Part shown: positions 55,390 to 64,000 of the stretch, one piece after another | Position numbering within the stretch: the stretch's first letter is position 1 | How the letters are laid out: each line of letters starts with the position of its first letter | Source of the DNA: Adiantum capillus-veneris | Lineage: Eukaryota > Streptophyta > Polypodiopsida > Polypodiales > Pteridaceae | DNA: 64,000 nt | Direction: 5' to 3' | Assembly: GCA_014529385.2 (NCBI GenBank) | Contig: CM043968.1 | Location: forward strand, 129,369,018 to 129,433,017 | The notes under the pieces: generated by a model | Databases searched by the model: none | What the model saw: only the letters and a program-made list of their open reading frames with translations | Told to the model about the DNA's origin: nothing | Translations under genes and position numbers: made by a program

Positions 55390-55409
55390 AGAGAGAGAGA
55401 GAGAGAGAG
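55335..55409. repeat. (GA)n microsatellite at the LINE 3' boundary
   Basis: About 37 GA units with a GCGC interruption. It lies immediately beyond the last LINE-coding sequence, so on the LINE strand it is a (CT)n tail. Confidence 0.95.
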
Positions 55410-55462
55410 TTCTATTATCATCCTCGGAGGTCAAATATGACCTATGGGACCAAATGAACATG

Positions 55463-58400
55463 TCACGTGGTGTGAGTGGAGGTCATAAGTGACTCTCGAT
55501 GCTCAAAAATGGCTGAAATGAGCGTCGCAATAGAGAGTCCACATCGTGGTTGGGAGAGGAAGGTATGTAGGGAGAGCTCATGGCTGAAGATATGGGGAAA
55601 AGAGGACCTAATGTGGTCAAAAGCTGAGCACTCAAGTAGTGTGTGGTACTCACTTGCTCGCACTTGACGAGGGCATAAGGTGCAAAGTCGATGACACTCC
55701 TCGCCAGTGCCCCAACGCCCTGTCTCGCAACGTAGAGAATGAGAGCTAAGACAAATGGAGGCAATGGTGTGGATCGCACTCAACGGGATGGGCTCAAGGA
55801 TGTAAGGATGGGTTCGGTTACCTCATTCAGAGAAGAAGAGAGATTTGTAGTTTGGGGCAACGTGTGTGGTGTAATGGCTGAAGCGAGAACCTCCGGATTT
55901 CTCCCAAGTTGTGATACATTGGCGTTGTAAGAAGGCCTCATTAACTTGGGAGTCGATCAACGCATCCTTGACCAAGTGACATGCATCCCATCTTCCAAAC
56001 CGTTTCTTGATGTCAAGCATCCACCCTGAACTTAGTATTTTTCTCTTGCATGTCTTTTGAACCTTTTGACGTACTTCATATGCGATTCTAGGAAGTCAAT
56101 GCAAAGGGCTACGTTGTGTCTTACGCATGTACTCCACAACCCTTTGCATGCCCAAGACCTCAATGGGAAGCGATCCGGACTCAATAAGTAAGAGTATGTA
56201 GGGTGTTTGTTCTTGACTTGGAGAAAGTTGGTGAGAAAATGCTTTTGGAGATTCTCAAACTCTTTCCAAGTAGATTTCCCGATGCTTCCACCCTACACCT
56301 CCACTCCATAAAGAAGCACCGGCGTCACCAATGTGTCAAAGAGGTACTTTTTGAGAGCCCAACACTTGATTTCTCCAGCATTGCACATGTTCTCAAATGC
56401 ATAATAAGCCCTCTTTCCGACTTCCAAGCGACGCATTGCACAATCCTTCCATTTATGATTGGATGGAACCTCAAGGCCAAGGTACTTGAAGTGATCTACC
56501 ACTTCAAGTTGCTCATTGTGGTATACAATGCATGGATTTTCGTCATTGAGGGTCTTTACAAGCACAAGCTTGGTTTTGGATCCATTCACGATCAGCCCAC
56601 TATGTAGGCAAAAGCGTTCCAAGACACTCATAAGCTTTTGTGTATCTTCTAAGGTATGTGCCAAGAGCACTACATCATCGGCATAAAGCAAAAGCATGAT
56701 CACCGCATTTCCGATCTTAACCTCTTATATGCCTTCTTGCTGCATAAAATCAAGAACCATGCATTCCAATTCATCAATGAGTAACCCAAATAGGGTTGGG
56801 GAAAGTGGGCATCCTTGTTGACACCAATGGTGCTTGCAAAAAATTTTGAAATTCCATCTTCCATACGTAGTCGACATATCACTTTTTGGTAGATGCGAAA
56901 AACTGCATGCATAAATTCTCTCGGCACTTGAAGGCTTTGCATAGTTTCCAAAGATTTCCTCATGGTACCATGTCAAAAGCTTTCTTGAAATCTACAAAGC
57001 AACAATACAAATTTTTTCCTTTCAATCGAGACGCTTCCATAAGAACTTGAAGAGTGACAAGGTGATCAATAGTGCTATGATGCTTTTAAAAACCTGCTTG
57101 GCCAAGCGCACGTTTGCCATTCTTTTCAACCCATTCACTTATCTTCATCTCCATGATACATCCAAATAACTTTGCCATCAAAGAACCAACCATTATAGTA
57201 CGATAGTTATCTACAACGTTTACATCTCCTCCTTTCTGCAAAGGTTTGATCCAATTTGCTCTCCAATCATGAGGCATGCCATACTGAAATGCAAGGTTAA
57301 ACATATCGCATATCCAATATCGTGTTTTCTTGCTTGTCCATTTAATCATTTCATCCTTGACACCTTGAAGGTCCCCTGCCTTGTGAGTAGCAAGTTTCTC
57401 AAGCGTGCGGCATACATCTTCAATGGTAAAGAAGGGAGACATAAATGGAAGGGAGCTACAACACTCCATCTTATCAACGTTGGGTTGCTCATAGAGGTTC
57501 TTGCAATGCATATACATATCCTCAAGAGTCAAGTCACCAAAGCTTTCAACACGCTTGCCTTTTAGATTTTGTCAAAACTTGCCACATGCATGTGCTTTCT
57601 CTTGTGCTAAAAGAAGTTGTTTTTTGACTTCTCACCTTCTCCTCTTCTTTTGAACAAGTGCTTTGTATGTGTGTGAACATTCCAAGTAAACTTCCTTGTC
57701 TTTGATTGCATCCAATCTTAGCGTTTTCGGGCTTGACTACATTCCATGTCAAACCATTTCTTCTTGGTGCTACCCTTCTTAGACCTTTTGCAAGACATGT
57801 GTTTCACCGAAAAGCATTCCGTCGCACAAGAGCAAATTACTTCTTTGAAAACCTTCCACTTGCATTCTAATGTTGGGCTCTCTTGATGCTCTATCATGCT
57901 TAACATTTGGTCCACCATATTAGCATATATAAGTGCTCGTTTGAAGTCTAAATATAGGTACAATTCACATCATGATTGGAGGCTACATGCTGAGGCCGTT
58001 TACCACACTTGAAGTCAATACATAACATCCTATGATCCAATTCCGGATTCCATTCACCAAGTGTAAAGCTTTGTATGCATTCTAGAGTGGCTTCCGAGAA
58101 TAACATATAGTCAATCACGCTATCACCATTGTGCTTTCTACATGTAAAGTCATTGGTGCCTTGCCATAGAGATACACCATTTGCAATGAGCATTACGGTA
58201 CTATTGCACATATGTAGAAGTGACTTTCCATAGTGATTCGGTTCTTTTGCATCATTAGAACTTTGATTATACATGTATGAGTCATCCATTCTTCTTGAGA
58301 CATACGGCATGTCGACTTGTTGTGTGTCGTGTTGTAACATATTTGTGCGAGCATTCATGTCTCCAAAAACAATGACTTCACCTTGATCCTTGTAATGATC

Positions 58401-58831
58401 AATGTCTTCCTCTAGTTCAACAAAGGGCTGATCTCTATCCATATTCAAGCGAGCATAAAAGTTGAAGTCATAGTGAGGAATGTAGCAACTAGCCACAAAC
58501 ATGACTTGACCATTTGGTGGGCTGATTTTCACTCATAGTAGCGTTTATACTTATCTTCTTTGACAATGGAAACATCTTTCAAACCCTTTTCGGTCATACA
58601 TGCTACGCCTCCTTGGCCTCTTCGTTGCTTTGCATTTTTGGCCCACATCAAAGAATGCACATCGTATTTGTCAAATCCAAGAATTCGTTGCGCATCATGC
58701 TCCCATGTTTCGACAAGAAGTATCCAATCGGAGTCATTGGTAAGCTCATCAATGCCAATTCCCGCATTCCATGGATACCCGTTACAATTCCAAAAGCTTA
58801 TTCGCAAGCGTGAGTTGGTCTCATAGATCAT
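55463..58831 (-). pseudogene. LINE ORF2: endonuclease, reverse transcriptase, zinc finger
   Basis: From ATG at 58831, an apurinic-type endonuclease reads RISFWNCNGYPWN, WILLVETWEHD, VIVFGDMNAR, VIDYMLFSEAT and NPELDHRML. A frameshift at about 58530 splits it. The RT has WRANWIKPLQKGGDVNVVDN, YRTIMVGSLMAKLFG, the catalytic LYADDVVLLAHT (about 56685) and HFKYLGLEV. The C-terminus carries a Cys/His zinc-finger-like CTLCPRQVRASEYHTLLEC. At least four frameshifts are present. The enzyme would nick the target and copy the LINE RNA in place. Confidence 0.85.
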
Positions 58832-59767
58832 GTGTCCCTATTTATTGGGTGGGGACTTGCATCCTCCTCAAGTGGCTTTTCTTCTTGAGATGATATCCTA
58901 ACCTTCTTGCTTCTTTCCTCATATGCTTTGCGACGTACATTTTGTTGCATAAGAGTGCGATTCTCATATACATTACAACCCATTCCTTTGAGGTAGATCC
59001 AACCATTGTCAAGGATGATCTTTCTCTTTATCTCATCAGCCATGGTACATACAATAGGTCTTTCTCCCGAGAGAGGGACTCCTTATTTTCCAACTCGATG
59101 TGCACCATAAGCCATGATTCCTGACATGCCAAAGTGTGTAGCAAAAAACTCTTCAATAGCAACCGCAAGAGATTGGGGTGTTTCCATGCTTTCCTCCTTG
59201 ATTCCACGAATGACGATGTTCTTTGAGCATTTTTGTCGTTCTTGCAATTCTTGAGTGTCCACATTCTCTACATTCTTTGCTTGGACAACGGCTTGCGTGA
59301 TAGGAGATGTAGAAACCACATTATCCTTACATATATCACCCCATGATTTGGATGCATTTCTCATGTCATATTATATTTATCGTTTCCTCTTTCAATACAT
59401 GATCGCTCTCAACTTTGCTCAAGCGCTCTTTCAATACATTCATGTCAACAAGAGAGCGTTTACATTCTTGAACTTCATTCTCAAGATGCATCAAGCGTGT
59501 TGTTTGCATTTCAAGAACCTTCTTGAGGTGCTCATTCTCCACAACGAGAACTCTTAAAGTGTCATTCTCCATTGCAAGTGCGCGCAACTCTTCACCTTGC
59601 TTGTTGACGGTTTCTTGCAATGAGATCATGTAAGCCATGATCATTGCTTCCGTTGTTGTAAATGATGTGGTTGGATTAGCATCCAAATTCCTTGGAGATT
59701 TTGCATCATTCTCCATGGCGAGTGTGGATTTTCCACCCTTGCAAGTTTTGTTTGACATTGCCTTCAA
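58828..59767 (-). pseudogene. LINE ORF1: coiled coil plus RRM-like protein
   Basis: The start is MKAMSNKTCKGGKST. A leucine-heptad coiled coil follows (ELRALAMENDTLRVLVVENE, VLEMQTTRLMHLENEV). An L1 ORF1-type RNA-binding segment comes next (CSKNIVIRGIKEE, FFATHFGMSG), then DEIKRKIILDNGWIYLKG. Two frameshifts occur (about 59365 and 59083). The stop codon TGA at 58830-58828 overlaps the ORF2 ATG as ATGA. It would coat LINE RNA. Confidence 0.75.
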
Positions 59768-59893
59768 GTCGGCAACAAAAACGAAAAGTTTTGACAGTTT
59801 TTTCAGTTCTGAGATGTGTTACATCAAAGCCTTCCATTACACAAAAAAATTATGTCTTTACATCAATGCGTAGATGGCATCATGCTCTTCGAT

Positions 59894-59929
59894 TGAGAGA
59901 GAGACAGACAGACACAGAGAGAGAGAGAG
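59894..59929. repeat. (GA)n with GACA interruptions at the LINE 5' side
   Basis: GA units interrupted by GACAGACAGACACA. It lies just upstream of the LINE start. Confidence 0.9.
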
Positions 59930-60137
59930 TACAAATAAGCACGTCTTTTTTCAAAAATATATTTTTCTATAACTCAAAAATTTTAGAGAGTACATTTACT
60001 TTACGATTGTGCCCCCGGTGGCAATATGCCCCATGTGTTAGAACTTTTATGTAATTTGGAAATGAACAATTCAAAAGACAACTCTCAACCCTTCATGCAA
60101 TGACTTAGGAAAAAAGCTTTCACAATACACATTTATG

Positions 60138-60405
60138 TCCAAAAGTATAGCATTACAAAGACCACTTCTTGGATTTAAATTGCAGAGCAATATACCTGGA
60201 GCAGTATGTTTCAAGTGCAAAACATACAACGAAAAACCTCCCCAAAGATCTAAACTATCTACGAACTCACATGTGAATAAAAAACTGCACTGATATGTTT
60301 CTTATACGCACCAGAAAATTGTTGCAATACCAAATAGTTTGTAGCATCCTTGAAAAGTTTGCATGGCAAGAGAGTGTTGAAGGTCTCCATATACGCAATC
60401 AAAAA
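60138..60405 (-). pseudogene. Duplicate fragment of Helitron helicase
   Basis: CATTACAAAGACCACTTCTT and the following 90 bp match 61922-62005. A second block, ACCAAATAGTTTGTAGCATCC, continues to GGTCTCCATATACGCAATCA and matches 62068-62175. A piece of about 60 bp is missing in between relative to the larger copy. Same orientation as the main Helitron; non-coding by decay. Confidence 0.8.
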
Positions 60406-60756
60406 TATACAATGTCCAAAATAATATTTATGCGTAGTACATAGAGACGCAAGCTTTCTACATCCTAAAGCGTAGCCTACGACATGTTATTCGATGATAT
60501 TGAACCATCCATGGTCCACGATGTAAGACACATCATCAATCACGGGGGGGAGAAACCCCAGAAAAAAAAAATGCATAGGGACCAACTACCATGGGTTGCA
60601 TTTTGAGAAAACACAATCTTCATTGGAGGGTTCTTCCTAGATTTTCAATGGTGATACGTGCTCTGAAACCTCTCTGGATAGCAACTTGGACGTAGCAGAG
60701 CAAGCTCGGATCATATGAGGCCTCAAAAAATCCCACCAACAAGAATTGTGATAATT

Positions 60757-60975
60757 TTGTAATCTATATCCAATCAAAAATCTATTAGTATAAACAAAAT
60801 AGATACAAAGTAAAATCTGATTACTTTACTATATCAACATTGTTACCTTACTACATCCAAAACCTTTGTAATCTATATCCAATCAAAAATCTATTAGTAT
60901 AAACAAAATAGATACAGTGTAAAATATGATTACTTTACTACATCAACATTGTTACCTTACTACACCAAAACCTTG
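60757..60975. repeat. Two-copy tandem duplication, period 109 bp
   Basis: GTAATCTATATCCAATCAAA at 60759 recurs at 60868. Copies run through AACATTGTTACCTTACTAC with few differences, so this is a recent event. Confidence 0.9.
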
Positions 60976-61225
60976 AGAAGATGAATAACCTCCATGGTTG
61001 TGATAGGACCCCTCCATAGTAGTGGATCTAAAACATAGTTGAAAATTGTGAGTTTAAAATTCTAGAGAGAGAGAGAGATTCTTTTACCTTGGATGTATCG
61101 AGGTCGCCTTCCTAGCGTGTAAGTCACAGAGGCATTAGGATCCATCTTCATTCATACAAAAAAGATTAGGAACTTACAAAAAAGCACATGAAGTAAATGA
61201 AGGTCAAAGATTAGTGAAATCTTTT

Positions 61226-61227
<2 letters not shown>

Positions 61228-61264
<37 letters not shown>

Positions 61265-61271
61265 GAGAGAG
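61228..61271. repeat. (GA)n microsatellite
   Basis: About 21 GA units. Confidence 0.95.
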
Positions 61272-61537
61272 GGATCATGGTGTGTGCGTCAAAAGACATA
61301 TTTACAAAACACATAACACGATTATGGAGATCCCCTATCATATCACTATAGAAGGCCTCAAAATGTACTATCCAAAGAAGATACCATTGAAATTCATGAG
61401 CAAATTGGTAGACCAAAAAAGGAGGTTTACAAAGCTTATGAATGAGATGGGTGAACTTATATATCTACAAAGCTACTATATAATTCACTTCTTGCAAGGG
61501 TGAATGGGTTGTTATCAATGCATTTTATTTCATAAGG

Positions 61538-64000
61538 TCAATTGCAATACTTCCTTGTAGACAATGGTAGAACTGGATGTCCTCCTTTCCTAACACTTGT
61601 GGGGTGACCATCACCAACCACAACCTTGATGGTAGATGACGGTCTCACGCGAGACATTGCCACATACAATTGACCATTGGTGAAAACAGGTGTTGGGAGA
61701 TACAATCCAAGCACTCCCAATGTTTGGCCTTGCGCCTTGTTGATTGCCAAAAGCACATCTTAGGGAAAATTCTTGATGTTTCAACTCAAAAGGGAGGCCT
61801 TCTCTAGCTCCCATGAGAAAATCCATCCTTGGGATGAACATTGTATTTCCTGCATGTGACCCTGTAATGATTTCTGCTTCACTCGCTTCGCTATGGAATT
61901 GCTTACAAATCAAGCATGTCCCATTACAAAGACCACTTCTTGGATCCAAATTGCGGAGCAACATAACTGGAGCATTTTGTTTCAAATGCAAAACATGTGG
62001 TCTGGTTCACACACTAAGTCTGCACTGACATATTCCTTATAAGTACCAGAAATTTTTTCTCAATACCAAATTGTTTATAGCATCCACATCCTTGTTGCAA
62101 GGTGCCAAAATTACCATGCTCTTGAAAAAGGTTGCATGGTAAGAGAGTGTTTCAAGGTCTCCATATATGCAATCAGTAAGTGTTTACAAACTATTTTGTG
62201 GTAGCATCATGCAGACCGACAAAGCCACATAATCATGTAGCTCCCCATCACAAACATTACCATTGCCAATATCAAGTGTTCACTGTACAAATTCTCTTTC
62301 TCTAACATTATTGCAACAATTGACCACTCGCATGTTCTCTGTTAGAAGCAGAATTTATGTACAGCACCAAATGTATGAGCGGCACAAAGATGCATCAACA
62401 ATGTCTACCCTTTCTCCTTCACGTAAAACAGGCTAGATCTATCTAAAATCACCACCAAGGAGGAAAAACCTTTCCGCTAAACAGCATGTTATTATGCATG
62501 ACATCTCTTAGTGTCTTACCAAGATCCTCAAAAGAGTGTCTATGTGTCATGGGAGCTTCATCCCATATGATCAATGAAGTCGTTCGCAACAGCTCAAAAA
62601 GCTGGCCATTTGCTTTATTATTGCATGTCGAGTCAAAAGTCATATCAATAGGGATCTTGAATCTAAAGTGTGCGATCCTTCCATTGTCAAGAAGTTGTGC
62701 TGCAATACCAGATGATGTGCATGCCAAAGCAACCTTTCTCTTCCCGTGTATGTGAGAGAGCAAGGCATTATAAAGATAGGTCTTTCATGTTTCACTTGGT
62801 CTATCCAAGAAGAACACAATCCCACTATTCATGCCAATGGCTTGTAAAACCTGATTAAAAGCTTCCCTTTGTCCAACATTCAAAGATGATTCTATTCAAG
62901 CAGACAAACCTCTTTGTCCCTCTACATTACACATTAACTCTTCAGCAACAAGCACTCCATACTCACTCATTATTTGCAATTTGCAATTTGCAATCCACTT
63001 GGGGAATTCCAGAGTAATCTGAGAGCCTCTTTCCATATTGTTGAAGCATTGTCTCTAAGTTCGACAATGCTTGGTTTTATGTCATGTGTTCACAGATATG
63101 CACTTTAGTTGTGCAAGTCCTCATATGATATACATGGTCCTCAAAAACCTCCTTACAAAAGTGATTCCATAATGCACCAGGACATATCGGCTCAAGAAAA
63201 ACCCAAATGACTACAAATAGTAGTCGTAATTGTTTCCCTGTTTGTTGAAATGAAGCTTCTTCTAAACAAAGAAACCATTCATCATCAACTTGCAATAATC
63301 CCCGTGCATTGCATGGTTCTTTAAAAACGTGTTATATATTCGTCCATTGAAGGTCTGAATATCCTCAAAAGACCTACATCCTTTGCACGTGTTGAGTAAC
63401 ATGTGCAAATAGTATAACTCTCCAGCAGTGGGAATTGTGGTACATTCTTCCAATCACGTCTCCCTTCTGTCTTGGAGTCCATGTTCCACTTGTTGCTTTC
63501 CAAACCCACTTTGTTGGGAAGTCTATGTACAAAAAATCATTGGCCTCTGGATATCTTTGATTTACAACAAACCACTCAGTGAGTGTAGTCTTTATGTCTC
63601 TCTCCCCACTATACTCTGTATAGCCGCTCTGTCATTAAAGAAGACTTGATTTTGGTGAGGTAAATGAACATGGAGGCATTGTATGTCAGGTTTCTCTTTA
63701 TGCAAGTCAAAACCAAATATCTGCCAGATAGCTTCAGATGCAGATACATATCATGCATTAAGATAGTTTGTAACTTCATCTAAAATCCCTTCAGTGTCTT
63801 GTAGAGCAATAGTCTCCTTGTCATCTCCCTTATACACACACTTGTAGAGATATTTCACAGCGGATATAGTGGAGCAAACCTCCACATTGAATGGAACAAT
63901 CCATTTATTATTTATTTTCACGTTCTTATAAACAGTGTGATTTCTATCATCCCTCCTCACTTATGTTGGGTATCCTTTCCTGTCCATAGTAGTTGATCCA
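61538..64000 (-). pseudogene. Helitron Rep/helicase, partial and decayed, cut by window edge
   Basis: The minus strand, entering from the right edge, reads WIVPFNVEVCSTISAVKYLY and KCVYKGDDKETIALQ (post-HUH region of a Helitron Rep). It continues GILDEVTNYLNARYVSA and TWTPRQKG. The PIF1-type helicase follows. Its Walker A region is damaged (FLDRPSET-KTYLYN, where functional copies have GPGGTGKT). Then come KRKVALACTSSGIAAQLLDN, Walker B LIIWDEAPMTHR, MLLRNLDPRSGLCNGTCLI and the final INKAQGQTLGVLGLYLP and GQLYVAMSRV. The HUH nuclease would lie beyond 64000. Several stops are present. The Helitron 3' hairpin/CTRR end was not found. Confidence 0.85.

Larger units (their letters stand above)
55410..59890 (-). 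mobile_element. Two-ORF LINE (L1-like), damaged
   Basis: A nearly full-length non-LTR retrotransposon on the minus strand, with ORF1 at 59767-58828 and ORF2 at 58831-55463. No poly(A) tail is visible. The 3' side ends in (CT)n, and the 5' side is also next to a (CT)n array (GA at 59894-59929 on the plus strand). A handful of frameshifts inactivate it, but domains are complete, so it is not very old. Confidence 0.85.

Overview
The window is plant nuclear DNA from a large, repeat-packed genome. I see no complete, undamaged ordinary host gene. Plant origin is supported by Arabidopsis-type telomeric motifs (TTTAGGG), plant-type Ty3/gypsy and Ty1/copia polyproteins, a primer-binding site matching plant tRNA-Asp, one matching initiator tRNA-Met, and a spliced gene with a GT..AG intron. 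A fern or other seed-free plant is my best guess. It rests only on remembered resemblance of several decayed protein families, so treat it as weak. Long (GA)n/(CT)n, (CA)n and (TA)n arrays are unusually frequent.

Layout. 0-13.4 kb: decayed DNA with short tandem duplications, microsatellites, fragments of Ty3/gypsy elements (protease at about 1.4-2.0 kb, integrase/chromodomain at 8.5-9.0 and 11.8-12.0 kb) and an interstitial telomeric hairpin at 11.6-11.8 kb. 13.5-16.4 kb: the 5' half of a spliced, frameshifted gene of an uncharacterised, possibly transposase-related family. 16.4-39.6 kb: a nested complex. An old Ty1/copia element (227-bp LTRs, TSD TGTTG) inserted antisense into that gene. It later received a Ty3/gypsy-containing block (17.9-22.6 kb) and a very young 9-kb LTR element (E1, 23615-32589, TSD GCAAC). 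The copia element's own 5' LTR and gag start, together with the 3' half of the interrupted gene, now sit inverted at 37.9-39.6 kb, so an inversion has cut through the copia gag. Between the halves lie gypsy gag and RT remnants (33.8-36.3 kb) and a 1.3-kb TIR element (36567-37887).

39.6-47.5 kb: E2, an older, internally deleted relative of E1 on the minus strand. 47.7-50.5 kb: a Mutator-like transposase pseudogene with N-terminal zinc fingers and a C-terminal SWIM-like motif. 50.7-52.8 kb: a decayed gypsy integrase. 52.8-53.4 kb: a second copy of the dispersed repeat seen at 2.85-3.74 kb. 54.0-55.4 kb: promoter-like tandem duplications and microsatellites. 55.4-59.9 kb: a two-ORF LINE, bounded on both sides by (GA)n. 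60.1-64.0 kb: Helitron helicase sequence in two pieces, the larger one running off the right edge.

The most notable system is the E1/E2 family. E1 has intact LTRs differing by four substitutions, a PBS, two polypurine tracts and a huge gag-protease reading frame with four zinc knuckles and a C-terminal series of W[VI]PK motifs. It has no reverse transcriptase, RNase H or integrase. It looks like a recently mobile, trans-dependent gag-protease retrotransposon. Its gag N-terminus and main frame are offset by one base exactly at a GGGAAAG heptamer.
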